The notes beneath the pieces were generated by a model that saw only the letters and a list, made by a program, of their open reading frames with translations, was not told the DNA's origin and ran no database searches. This document shows, piece by piece, positions 27,159-36,390 of a DNA stretch of 64,000 nucleotides; positions within the stretch are counted from its first letter, which is position 1; the number at the start of each line of letters is the position of its first letter. The position numbers and the translations under genes are program-made. The DNA comes from Candidatus Zixiibacteriota bacterium (GTDB taxonomy: Bacteria > Zixibacteria > MSB-5A5 > GN15 > FEB-12), in the NCBI GenBank assembly GCA_029860345.1, contig JAOUBJ010000003.1, forward strand, positions 194,709 to 258,708. The letters are read 5' to 3'.

Positions 27159-28762
27159 GTGAAGAAAGCTGTTGTTCTGACAGTTCTGGCAATGGTCCTC
27201 TTGATTGCTACGACGCATGCCGAAGAGTGGAAAGGCAAAATGGGCATTGGAGCTCGCGGCCTGGGAACGGCCTTGATGTTCAAAGGGTCCGATTTCTCGA
27301 ATTTCGGTGGTGAATACCAGCCCTTTGAAATGGGCTACAAACTTGGCGGCGAAGCGCGCTATGGATTTACGCGCAACTGGGTCGGTGTCTTCTCAATCGG
27401 CTATGCCAACACCTACGATGACACCACCGAAACCAGCAACCGGACGTTCAAATGGCGTGATCGAGACAACGCCTTTAGTCATCTGCGTGGTAAGCTGTAT
27501 GCACTTACGGCCAACTACTATTTTCAGACGGAAAAGAAACTGCAACCTTACGCATTGGCCGGGTTGGGTATCGATCATTGGCGGCTTCGTGAGCGACGGG
27601 GTTGGGATACGCACTCTATCACCGATCTCAGTTTGAAACTCGGCGGCGGTTTGAATTACTGGATTTTCGAGTGGTTGACGATCGATCTTCAAGCGAAGTT
27701 CTCCTACGGTCTTTCCAATCTCAAATCTGAAGTGCCGGAAGGATTCTACGGCGCGGGCGATTGGACCGACTGGAGTTTGCGTCCCTACCGGGGATACTTT
27801 GAACCGTCGCTGGGAATCACGGTCTATCTGGGCGGTGCGCCGGACGAAGATGGAGACGGCGTCAGGGATAGCGACGATCAATGCCCAGGTACACCCAAGG
27901 GTGCTATGGTGGACGAGCGCGGATGCCCGATCGATACCGACGGCGATGGTGTCTTCGATGGTCTGGACCTGTGTCCTAATACACCGGCAGAAGTGCGGGT
28001 CGACGCCGACGGCTGCCCGATAGACTCAGATGGCGACGGTGTCTTTGACAGTTTCGACGACTGCCCGGATACACCTGTGGGCCTGACCGTGGACGACAAG
28101 GGATGCCCACCGGATTCCGATGGCGATGGAGTCATGGATCATGCCGACCAGTGTCCGGATACCCCCCGTGGGCCAGAGTGGATTCCAGCGGCTGTCCGCT
28201 CGACGGAGATGGTGACGGCGTTTTTGACGGTCTTGACAAATGTCCCAACTCACCGACCGACTCGCCGGTTGATGAGTTCGGTTGCCCACCCGACCAGGAT
28301 GGTGATGGTGTCTTGAACTCTCAGGACGAATGCCCGGACACGCCCGCCGGCGTCAAGGTGGATGCGAAAGGTTGTCCCATTGTCAAACGCATTACCAAAA
28401 AGATCAGCTTGAGCGGCAGTGTCAACTATGCGGTCAATCGATTTGAACTTACCGACGCCGCCAAGAAGTTCCTGGCTGACAGCGTGGCCGCACCCATGCG
28501 CGCCTATCCAGACATCATGATATCAATCAGCGGTTACACTGATGCCTCCGGCTCTCGGTCATATAACCTCACGCTCTCGCAAAACCGTGCCGGAGCGGCC
28601 CGAGACCACCTGGTTTCTCTGGGGATTGAATCCTCAAGAATGACCGTGCAGGGATTCGGTGAGGACCCTCAGTATTTCATAGGCGACAACGGCACTGCAG
28701 AAGGAAAACAGAAAAACCGTCGTGTAGAAATCGACCTTTTGGAGAGTTCCGGCGGAAAATAG
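27159..28762 (+). CDS. OmpA-like outer-membrane protein with TSP3 repeats, interrupted by one frameshift
   Basis: The start is GTG at 27159, with GGAGG (27148-27152) upstream, giving a signal peptide MKKAVVLTVLAMVLLIATTHA. A beta-barrel of about 200 residues is followed by thrombospondin type 3 calcium repeats (DSDGDGVxDxxDxCPDTPxG) and a C-terminal OmpA peptidoglycan-binding domain (ISGYTDASGSRSYNLTLSQN, then ENKxxRRVEI-like QKNRRVEID). The reading frame breaks within a repeat at about 28170-28172: frame 1 runs to 28316 as nonsense, and the remaining repeats and OmpA domain lie in the +2 frame. One extra G in the GGG run would restore CPDTPRGARVDSSGCPLDGD, matching the neighbouring repeats. 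Either a recent mutation or a sequencing error. Confidence 0.85.
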
Positions 28763-28906
28763 TCGCGGTTTTGGAGAGTCTATGCAAGAGCGAAGTCTCA
28801 GGCCTCGCTCTCGTATTAGTATTGGCCCAGCTGAACGATCAACAGGCCTGGCGCTTTTTTTGAAAACGAATACATAAGTGTAGTCACTAAGTAAGAGGAA
28901 ACTGTC

Positions 28907-29722
28907 ATGGAAGCCTTACTGGAAAAAATCCCCGAATGGGGTGCGCTGTATGGAATGCGCATTGTCGGCGCGTTGGCCATCTTGGTCTTCGGCCGGTTGC
29001 TTGTTGGACTGCTCACAAAAATTGTTCGCAGGTTAATGGAAAAGACCGGTTTGGAGTCAACGCTCACCAAGTTCGTGACAACGTTGGTCCGAATCGCCCT
29101 GATGATTCTGGTGCTGATGGCGGCGCTGAACACTCTGGGGGTGCAGACAACCGGGGTCATCGCAGTCATAGGCGCCGCCGGTTTGGCTATCGGCTTTGCC
29201 CTACAGGGGTCATTGTCCAATTTCGCGTCCGGTGTGATTCTGATCGTTCTGCGTCCTATCAAGGTGGGTGACCTGGTGGAGGCAGGAGGAGCCCTCGGGG
29301 TCATCAAGGAGATTCATATCTTCAACACCATCATGGTATCTCTGGACAACAAGCGGGTGATAATACCCAACGCCAAGATCACCGGCGATAACATCGTCAA
29401 TTATTCGGCTGAAGGAATGCTGCGCGTCGATATGGTCTTCGGGATTCACTATGGTGATCACATTCCCAAAGCCAAACAGATCCTCGAGAAAATCCTGGCC
29501 GATGATCCCCGTGTGCTCGACGCTCCCGCCCCGACCGTCGCGGTGTCGGAACTTGGGGACAACTCGGTCAACTTCGTGGTAAGACCGTATGTAAAAGTCG
29601 AAAACTACTGGGCGGTCTACTTTGATACGACCGAAAAAGTCAAGATGACTTTCGACGAAAACGGAGTGACAATTCCCTTCCCGCAACGGGACGTACACCT
29701 GTTCCAGGAGAAAGTTGGGTAG
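28907..29722 (+). CDS. mscS: Small-conductance mechanosensitive channel, MscS family
   Basis: 271 residues, close to E. coli MscS length. Two to three N-terminal membrane helices precede the pore-lining TM3 with GAAGLAIGFALQGSLSNFAS, whose Gly/Ala packing pattern defines the family. It is followed by FASGVILIVLRPIKVGDLVE and the cytoplasmic beta domain. The channel opens under membrane tension to release solutes during hypo-osmotic shock. GAGGAA lies seven bases before the ATG. It is convergent with the TSP3 protein gene; the hairpin between them has no clear U-run. Confidence 0.93.
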   Translation: MEALLEKIPEWGALYGMRIVGALAILVFGRLLVGLLTKIVRRLMEKTGLESTLTKFVTTLVRIALMILVLMAALNTLGVQTTGVIAVIGAAGLAIGFALQGSLSNFASGVILIVLRPIKVGDLVEAGGALGVIKEIHIFNTIMVSLDNKRVIIPNAKITGDNIVNYSAEGMLRVDMVFGIHYGDHIPKAKQILEKILADDPRVLDAPAPTVAVSELGDNSVNFVVRPYVKVENYWAVYFDTTEKVKMTFDENGVTIPFPQRDVHLFQEKVG

Positions 29723-29828
29723 CGACGCTCGTGTGCGTCAACAAAGACTGCACACGACAATCTGGTCAAACTAAAGCGGATTCGAAGAGCCCCTGATGAC
29801 ACCGGGGGCCCTTCTGCCAATCTCGAAT

Positions 29829-31193
29829 CTACGGACAAGGCTCCGGTGCAGGCCCGCCGGTGAACATGTAGTCGACAAGCAATACCAAGTCGGAGATGTC
29901 AATTCCACCGTTGGCATCCATGTCGGCCTCCTCGAATACCGGCGGTGCCGGACCACCGGTGAACATGAAATCGACAAGGTATACTAAGTCAGTTATTGTT
30001 ATCTCGTCTGTTGGGTCAGCGTCGATATTACCCCTGATTCCTACACACTCAAACATGGCGGCACAAGCATCGCCCACACCATCCCCGTCGGAGTCGGTCT
30101 GGTCTGGGTTGTACACCGTAGGACAGTTGTCATCAGCTGCACAAAGATCGTCGCCATCGGCATCGTTCGCGGGGTCGGCGGGACAAGGGTCACATAGGTT
30201 TCCGAATTCGTCGCCATCACTGTTCTCTTGTTGAGGATTGTATTGAGTTGGGCAATTGTCGCACTCATCACCTATGCCGTCAATGTCGCCATCCTCTTGT
30301 CCGGGATTGTCATCATTGGGACAGTTGTCACAAATATCACCGAAATTGTCACCATCGTCATCCGCCTGGTCCGCATTACTGACCGTGGGACAGTTGTCAC
30401 ACGCATCGCCGAGACCGTCCTGATCTTCGTCTGTCTGAGTTGGGTTGTCTACAGTCGGGCAATTGTCGACATCTGCGCAGACACCATCGCCATCGGCATC
30501 ATCATACGGGTCGTAGAGACAAACATCACACGAGTCGCCGGGCCAATCGCCATCGGCGTTTTCCTGCAACGGGTTGAAGAGATCAGGGCAGTTGTCACAG
30601 GCGTCCGCGATGCCATCGCCATCGGTATCAGTCCTAACTGCATCACACTCGACATTAAAACAGTGCGGCCCATCCCATGACGGAAACACGTTTTGATACG
30701 GGTAATACCACATCCATCGGTTCTGGGGTGGGACCCAGGAGGAATCCAGGCAAATCGCTCGCCCAACATAATCACTCCCTATCGGTCCGATCTGGATCGT
30801 AAACGCGACATCGTCAAATCCGGCCGGCATCCCTACTGTGAAGAGTCTGCTTCCACTGAACCACACCGTGTCCGCCGCCAGTCCGTCGGTATTCTGCTGT
30901 CTAATCACAAACACGAAGTCAAACTGCTCTCCGCCCAAGGTGCCTGTGGTGTCGGCAATTGTTGTATCCCAATTGACCCCACTCAATGAGTAGACTCGAA
31001 AGCCGTTGGCAATGGCCGCGTAATCGTGATTGTCGGCTGTTACTCGCAAATAGAATGTGATCGGTACGTCGATCTCCAAATCTCCACCCGGTGTCATGCC
31101 ATCCACGTGGTCAAGGGAAATACTCTGACCGAGAACTACCCCACACGATGCGATCATCAGAAATGCCCCAATCACGCAAGTAAGCTTCAGCAT
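29829..31193 (-). CDS. Secreted TSP3-repeat protein with dockerin-like C-terminus
   Basis: 454 residues. The ATG at 31193 follows GGAGG and starts a signal peptide (MLKLTCVIGAFLMIASCGVV). Residues about 25-180 form a beta-rich domain without an assigned family. About eight thrombospondin type 3 repeats (DxDGDGxxDxCDNCPxxxNPxQ) fill 185-370 and would bind many calcium ions. The end has two dockerin-like repeats, GNIDADPTDEITITDLVYLV and DISDLVLLVDYMFTGGPAP, very like the end of the protein at 20460-24152. Predicted extracellular; the binding partner is unknown since no cohesin is in the window. Confidence 0.87.
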   Translation of the reverse strand: MLKLTCVIGAFLMIASCGVVLGQSISLDHVDGMTPGGDLEIDVPITFYLRVTADNHDYAAIANGFRVYSLSGVNWDTTIADTTGTLGGEQFDFVFVIRQQNTDGLAADTVWFSGSRLFTVGMPAGFDDVAFTIQIGPIGSDYVGRAICLDSSWVPPQNRWMWYYPYQNVFPSWDGPHCFNVECDAVRTDTDGDGIADACDNCPDLFNPLQENADGDWPGDSCDVCLYDPYDDADGDGVCADVDNCPTVDNPTQTDEDQDGLGDACDNCPTVSNADQADDDGDNFGDICDNCPNDDNPGQEDGDIDGIGDECDNCPTQYNPQQENSDGDEFGNLCDPCPADPANDADGDDLCAADDNCPTVYNPDQTDSDGDGVGDACAAMFECVGIRGNIDADPTDEITITDLVYLVDFMFTGGPAPPVFEEADMDANGGIDISDLVLLVDYMFTGGPAPEPCP

Positions 31194-31444
31194 TTTACCA
31201 TTCCTCCGCTGTCGACCATTGATGTCAGAGTTTACCCATGAGGGCACTCTTGGCACTCAGGTAAACTTAGCCAAAAACAAGAAAAATACACACAGTCAGT
31301 GTCACTGATCAGCGACACATCCTAATATGGGCACGAATGGCCAAGTTGTCAAGTTGTAAGACATCGCGCAGGAGCTGCTTGATCGGGCGGGTTGTTTATC
31401 CTCCAGTCCAAATATCCTCAGACACACAAATCGACTGCCGGTTG

Positions 31445-31473
31445 TTTACAAATCGACGATCAAGGCGTATAAT
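31445..31473 (+). promoter_or_regulatory. Sigma-70-type promoter of the subtilase gene
   Basis: TTTACA (31445-31450), 17-bp spacer, perfect TATAAT (31468-31473). The start codon is at 31724, so the transcript has a leader of about 240 bases. I see no known riboswitch consensus in it, and the 64-codon open frame at 31483-31677 has no ribosome site or recognisable product. Confidence 0.6.
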
Positions 31474-31723
31474 AGATCGAACATGGATGTTCCGATAGCA
31501 AATTTCCCAGGCGGTCTCACCTGCAGTATAAAGCTCAGAGTGAAAACTGTTGCTCATTATCTGTCGCCGGAGGATAAGGACTCTGTCCCAGCCCAGACGG
31601 TTATGTGTAATCGACTGAACGTCAGCCAGATATATAGCAACCAGAAACTCTCAACGCGGCATACTTTTCGCTCGTAATGGATATCTGAAGGCCGTCTTAC
31701 GTCCTCTTATGTGGAGAAAATGG

Positions 31724-34654
31724 ATGAAAACCGCGACTGTATTGACATCTTCGATCCTCTTGACTCTGACCTTGATCGTCTCTGTTCAGGCCGGTCAGGT
31801 TACTGATAACTTACAGGCAGAACTAGCCGGCGCCAATGGCGACCAGTTGGTACCGGTATGGATTCAGCTTGATTCTCAAAACGGCACGGCGTTACTGAAA
31901 GCCGCCGTATCCGAATCCGACGTCTCGCGAGCAAAGCGCAACCGGGCGACGGTGCAGCAGTTGAAGCAGACACATTCCGAGCAACAGCAGAGCCTTGTGG
32001 CCACCTTGCGACAACTTGAGGCCCAGGGTCAGGTTCGGAACATCAAACAGCACTGGATGATCAATCTGGTTGAGGCAGAAATCAAGGCCGGTTCGATCGC
32101 TTCAATTGCCGCGCACGATGACGTCATCATGATCCATGCAAAACCCCGAATTACATCAGTCCTTCCTGATAAAGTTGAAACGGCGCCACCACTGTCAACC
32201 GGCGTGCGTGATCATCTGACCGCCATCAACGCCGACGATGCCTGGGCAGCCGGCTATACCGGACAAGGCCGGCTTGTTTGTTCGTTCGATACCGGCGTCG
32301 ATGGCGACCACCCGGCCCTGTCTTCGAACTGGAAAGGCAACGACGGCAATCATGCCGCTGCCTGGTTCGACCCTCGTTACGACGGGCAGTCCACACCACG
32401 CTCTATTTCTGAGTGCGGTTACAGTCCCTGCAACACTTCACACGGCACTCACACCATGGGCACCATGGTCGGCCACGACACCGACACCATCGGTGTTGCC
32501 CCCGACGCTTTGTGGATCTCGGCGGCTGTGATCGACGTCACCGGCACTTCAATTGTCGATGCTTTTGAGTGGGCGGCCAACCCCGACGGCGATCTGAACA
32601 CGATAGACGACGTCCCCGATGTCATCAATCACAGTTGGGGCGTGGCCGATGTTGGCTGCGAGAACCTTTTTTACGGCATCGTTGAAGCAACCGAAGCACT
32701 GGGTATCGTGAACATCTTTGCGGCCGGTAATGAGGGAGCCGGTGGCAGCGAGACAATTCGCAACCCGGCCAACCGGGCGCTCGATTCGATCGATTGTTTC
32801 GCCGTCGGCAACGTCGACATGCGTTCCGGACCGCCGACTGTTTACTTTTCTTCCTCGCGCGGCCCGTCCGACTGCAATGGCGCCGCCAAGCCGAACGTCA
32901 CCGCCCCCGGTGTGAGCATCTATTCATCGGTGCCCGGCGGGTCCTACCAGGCGATGACCGGCACCTCCATGGCTGCTCCGCAGGTGGCCGGGCTGGTGGC
33001 GCTGATGCGCCAGAAAAATCCCAGCGCCACCGTGGAACAGATCAAAACGGCCATTCTGTCAACGGCGCGTGACTTCGGGCATAGTCTGCCGGACAACGAT
33101 TTCGGTTGGGGCGTTATTGACTGCATGGCGGCGCTGAACGCGCTGCCGGCCGGAAATATCGATCCGAATGTTCGGCTCTACAGTTTCGATCACGCACCCA
33201 TCGCTCCCGGCGACACAGTGCGCGGAACGGTTGATCTTCAGAATTCCGGGCAGGCGGTCTCCGATGTTTCAATCTCCTTGACTTCCAGCGAACCGTTGTT
33301 ATCCGTGATAACAGGCACAGCCGTGTTCGGCGACATAGATGAAGGTGAAGTACTCTCGTCCTTTCAACAGATCGAGGTGGCAGTCTCAGAGGATGCAATT
33401 GAGGGAGACATCCTGTCACTCGATATGCAGATCACCGGCTCCGGCGGTTACTCGGAAAGTGCACATCTCTACTTTCTGGTCGAGCCGAATCTGGAGCGGT
33501 CGATAGGGACGCACGATGTGGGACGGATCAGATTCAGCTTGACCAATTTCGGAAGTTTCGGCCTCGGTGATGGTCAGTTTTTTCCGGCCGGCGGCGAGGG
33601 TTTCACTTTCGACGGCTCACCGGATTACTTATACGAAGGTGGTTTGATTATCGGCACGGACGAAACCCACGTCTCCGATGGGCTTCGCAACGCAGCCGGC
33701 GAACTGGACGGTGACTTTGGTGTATTGCCCGGTGGGAACATCGCATTTGTAGAACCCGGTCCCAACGGCTCGCAACAAATGATTGCGCGCTTCGGTGACC
33801 ACCGCGCTGAGAACCCGCTAAATATCGAGATCACCCAACTTTCGTTTGCCTATCCGCAAGACCCATTCGACGACTTTATCATCCTACAGTATGCTGTCTT
33901 CAACAACTGTCCGGTCAGCATGGGTGGAATCTATGTCGGTATCTATGCGGACTGGGATGTAGTCAACTTCAACTCCAACGCCGGGGGCTTCGCAAGTTTC
34001 GACGAGTTCGTCTGGACAGCCTATCACACAGGCTTCACCAACAGTCAACCACGCGGCGTGATGGTGCTTGACGGTAACCTGGCCACCGCTTTGACGCATC
34101 CCGGCACTCTGGTGTCATACTCGGGCGACGGCTTCACCGAAGCTGAAAAATACTGGGCTCTCACCAACGGTACCGGCAGTGCCGACATCTATGCCGATGC
34201 GAGTATCGATTTGGTCCAGTTGATTGCGGTCGGCCCACTCAATCTGATCGCCGGTGAGGTCGATACGGTCGCCTTTGCGCTGTTGGCCGCCGATGATCTC
34301 AGTGGGATGACCGACGCGTCCGATCGTGCTCGCGTGGCCTACAATGATCTGATGCTTGACGCAGACGATGAAGGTGGTAGCGATATGCTGCCCGATGGCT
34401 TCACCCTTAATCAAAACTATCCCAATCCGTTCAATCCCAGCACGACGATTTCGTTTGTGCTGCCGCGCAGGAGCGAGTATCGGTTGAGCATCTACAACGT
34501 CGCCGGGCAGAGGGTCACGGAGATTATTGGCCAAGGCGGTGTCGGCACCAATCGAGTTGACTGGAATGCTGATGGTCTGGCTACCGGCATCTACTTATAC
34601 AAACTGACCGCCGGCGATTTCTCTTCAAGCCGCAAGATGCTGCTTCTGCGGTGA
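31724..34654 (+). CDS. Secreted subtilisin-like serine protease (S8) with FlgD-like C-terminal sorting module
   Basis: 976 residues. The ATG at 31724 has GGAG seven bases upstream; an ATG at 31709 lacks such a site. After a signal peptide (to about residue 24) and an inhibitor-like propeptide, the S8 domain shows Asp in CSFDTGVDGDHP (about 189), His in SHGTHTMGTM (about 240), the oxyanion Asn in AAGNEG (about 336) and Ser in GTSMAAPQVAG (about 415). Ig-like and beta-sandwich regions follow. The last 80 residues, NQNYPNPFNPSTTISF then LSIYNVAGQRV and GIYLYKLTAGDFSSSRKMLL, form the FlgD/type IX-like C-terminal module common in FCB bacteria. Probably an extracellular protease. Confidence 0.93.
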   Translation: MKTATVLTSSILLTLTLIVSVQAGQVTDNLQAELAGANGDQLVPVWIQLDSQNGTALLKAAVSESDVSRAKRNRATVQQLKQTHSEQQQSLVATLRQLEAQGQVRNIKQHWMINLVEAEIKAGSIASIAAHDDVIMIHAKPRITSVLPDKVETAPPLSTGVRDHLTAINADDAWAAGYTGQGRLVCSFDTGVDGDHPALSSNWKGNDGNHAAAWFDPRYDGQSTPRSISECGYSPCNTSHGTHTMGTMVGHDTDTIGVAPDALWISAAVIDVTGTSIVDAFEWAANPDGDLNTIDDVPDVINHSWGVADVGCENLFYGIVEATEALGIVNIFAAGNEGAGGSETIRNPANRALDSIDCFAVGNVDMRSGPPTVYFSSSRGPSDCNGAAKPNVTAPGVSIYSSVPGGSYQAMTGTSMAAPQVAGLVALMRQKNPSATVEQIKTAILSTARDFGHSLPDNDFGWGVIDCMAALNALPAGNIDPNVRLYSFDHAPIAPGDTVRGTVDLQNSGQAVSDVSISLTSSEPLLSVITGTAVFGDIDEGEVLSSFQQIEVAVSEDAIEGDILSLDMQITGSGGYSESAHLYFLVEPNLERSIGTHDVGRIRFSLTNFGSFGLGDGQFFPAGGEGFTFDGSPDYLYEGGLIIGTDETHVSDGLRNAAGELDGDFGVLPGGNIAFVEPGPNGSQQMIARFGDHRAENPLNIEITQLSFAYPQDPFDDFIILQYAVFNNCPVSMGGIYVGIYADWDVVNFNSNAGGFASFDEFVWTAYHTGFTNSQPRGVMVLDGNLATALTHPGTLVSYSGDGFTEAEKYWALTNGTGSADIYADASIDLVQLIAVGPLNLIAGEVDTVAFALLAADDLSGMTDASDRARVAYNDLMLDADDEGGSDMLPDGFTLNQNYPNPFNPSTTISFVLPRRSEYRLSIYNVAGQRVTEIIGQGGVGTNRVDWNADGLATGIYLYKLTAGDFSSSRKMLLLR

Positions 34655-34699
34655 CAGGCAAGCCTGTTTCTAGCGCTTCACGTGTGCTTCATGTAACCT

Positions 34700-34940
34700 C
34701 ACCTTTCGACTCCGGCCAGGGTGACTTGGTCGGCGGAGACAAGCCCCGCCGCTACGCGGAAAGAGCCGAGTCGTTGTGGCAGGCGAGTCTTCAGACTCGG
34801 CTGCAAGGACCCACGCGATCTGAAGATCACGCGGGCACAACGCGCTCACCTGTCGACTGCTCTCACGCATCGACTGCGCTCACCCTTCGACTGCTCTCAC
34901 GCATCGACTGCGCTCACCCTTCGACTGCGCTCAGGGTGAC
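34700..34940. repeat. P1/P3 repeat cluster with a 34-bp tandem duplication
   Basis: A degenerate P1 copy (34700-34724) and a P3 palindrome (about 34791-34803) precede a tandem pair of 34-bp units at 34861-34894 and 34895-34928, made of TCTCACGCATCGACTGCGCT followed by a P1 half. The array ends in a complete P1 right arm at 34940. It occupies the gap 34655-35013, in which I see no gene. Confidence 0.7.
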
Positions 34941-35013
34941 ATGAGAAGCGCGAAGAACACTGCTTGGCCGTGCGCTCATATATGGGACAGGCCCGCACAT
35001 GAAACAGGCCCAC

Positions 35014-35292
35014 TCATAAGGCACTAAGTTCCTCACCAAAGCCTGATGCGATCACCTTGACCAAAGCGGCCATCGATGCTTCCTCGTCAGGACCGTTGAC
35101 CTCAATCTCGATTTCTGAACCCATCTCGGCCGCTAACATCATGACGCCCATGATCGACTTACCATTGATACGCTGACCCTCCTTGGTCAACCACACCTCG
35201 GACTGAAACCGTGAGGCTTCGGTGACAAACATAGCCGACGGCCGGGCGTGCATACCAAGTTTGTTGACGATAGTGACGGTCCGTTTGATCAT
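35014..35292 (-). CDS. ptsH: HPr-family phosphocarrier protein
   Basis: 92 residues. The phosphorylatable His lies in NKLGMHARPSAMFV, and the regulatory Ser region is NGKSIMGVMMLAAEMG, matching the HPr-kinase site. It carries phosphate in the PTS or, in genomes without sugar PTS permeases, in regulation. No EI, EII or HPr kinase gene is in the window. The start overlaps the dprA stop by ATGA, so translation is coupled. It is the last gene of obg-dprA-ptsH. Confidence 0.92.
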   Translation of the reverse strand: MIKRTVTIVNKLGMHARPSAMFVTEASRFQSEVWLTKEGQRINGKSIMGVMMLAAEMGSEIEIEVNGPDEEASMAALVKVIASGFGEELSAL

Positions 35293-36389
35293 GCGTATTC
35301 TTCAGCGAGGACAAACCGCTTGCCGGACAGTTCGCGCACCACACCTTTGAGTTCCAAAGCCAGGAGGAGTTCCATCAATTTCGCCACCGGCAGTTCGGCC
35401 ACCCGCGACAGCTGGTCAACCTGCATAGGTCCGGTTGCAAACAGGGTGGTGAGCATCTTCTCATCGTCGGTCATATCGGGCAGTTGAATAAATTTCCTGG
35501 CGGCGACTTCACCTTTGAGGGTGGGTAGTTCATCGAAAATATCCTCGGGTGACGTGGTCAATCTTGCCCCTTTACGAATCAACTCGTTGGTTCCTTCGCT
35601 CATGTTGTCCTGCGGCGATCCCGGTACCGCAAAGAGTTCACGACCCTGCTCCAAAGCATGCGAAGCGGTGATCAATGCTCCCGACTTTCTCCCCGCCTCG
35701 ATCACCACCACGCCGCGTGACAGACCGGAGATGATTCGATTCCGTTCGGGGAAAAAGGCTCGGTCCGGTTTGGTTCCGGGAAGGTATTCGGAATACAGAG
35801 CGCCCTGGTTTCTGATTCGTTGGGCCAGCCCCTTATTGGTGGCCGGGTATATCACATCAAGGGCGCTGCCGAGTACGGCAATTGTCTTACCGCCGCCTTC
35901 CAGCGCGCCGTTGTGAGCGGCGGCATCGATTCCTTCAGCCATTCCGGAAACGACAGTGATGCCGCTTCGGGCCAGCGTGGTGCCCAACTGGGCGGCGAAC
36001 AGCCTGCCCTTCTCGGAGGGTTTCCGCGTACCCACGATGGCAATCATCTTTTCATCCGACGGCGTAGCGTCGCCTATCCGAAACAGAAGCGGCGGTGCAC
36101 TCTGAGTGATACGCAAAGGTTCTGGGTATTCAGGATGATCAAGGGTCAAGGCTGCCCAACCCAGTTGGATGACTTTGCCGGCCAGGGCGCGTGCCTCTAT
36201 TCCGTTATACTGTTGTTTGATGGCCGAGGCATTGGCTCGTGACACACCTTTGACCTGTTCCAACTCATCAATCGACGCCGACAACACTCTCTCAGGCGAA
36301 CCGAAAGCCTCTACCAACCGTCGATAGCGCGTGCGCCCGACGCCCGGAATGCGCAGCAACCCGATGCAGTCAACCAGCCAGTCTCTCAT
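35289..36389 (-). CDS. dprA: DNA-processing protein DprA
   Basis: Predicted 366 residues: an N-terminal SAM/HhH region (LLRIPGVGRTRYRRLVEAFG), a Rossmann DprA domain (VSGMAEGIDAAAHNGALEGG, FPERNRIISGLSRGVVVIEA, GSPQDNMSEGTNELI) and a C-terminal winged helix. It loads RecA onto incoming single-stranded DNA in natural transformation. An in-frame ATG at 36446 would add 19 residues and overlap obg by 56 bp; the shorter start begins right after the obg stop and fits the family. The type IV pilins at 51.8-53.1 kb could belong to the same competence capability (inference). Confidence 0.93.
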   Translation of the reverse strand: MRDWLVDCIGLLRIPGVGRTRYRRLVEAFGSPERVLSASIDELEQVKGVSRANASAIKQQYNGIEARALAGKVIQLGWAALTLDHPEYPEPLRITQSAPPLLFRIGDATPSDEKMIAIVGTRKPSEKGRLFAAQLGTTLARSGITVVSGMAEGIDAAAHNGALEGGGKTIAVLGSALDVIYPATNKGLAQRIRNQGALYSEYLPGTKPDRAFFPERNRIISGLSRGVVVIEAGRKSGALITASHALEQGRELFAVPGSPQDNMSEGTNELIRKGARLTTSPEDIFDELPTLKGEVAARKFIQLPDMTDDEKMLTTLFATGPMQVDQLSRVAELPVAKLMELLLALELKGVVRELSGKRFVLAEEYA

Positions 36390-36390
36390 C

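Noticed and set aside
28103-28762. Separate gene for an OmpA-domain protein
   Set aside because: It continues the repeats of the preceding frame without a start site, so it is the other half of one frameshifted gene.
28824-28862. Terminator after the OmpA-like gene
   Set aside because: A run of T is present at about 28854-28861, but no stem of convincing length lies directly before it.
29787-29811. Bidirectional terminator between mscS and the TSP3 protein gene
   Set aside because: A GCCCC/GGGGC hairpin exists but has no U-run on either strand, so I could not support it.
31483-31677. 64-codon open frame in the leader of the subtilase gene
   Set aside because: No ribosome site, no recognisable product, and unusual composition; it is more likely untranslated leader.
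34861-34940. CRISPR-like tandem repeats
   Set aside because: Units abut directly with no unique spacers, and they are made of the P1 palindrome; no cas gene is near.
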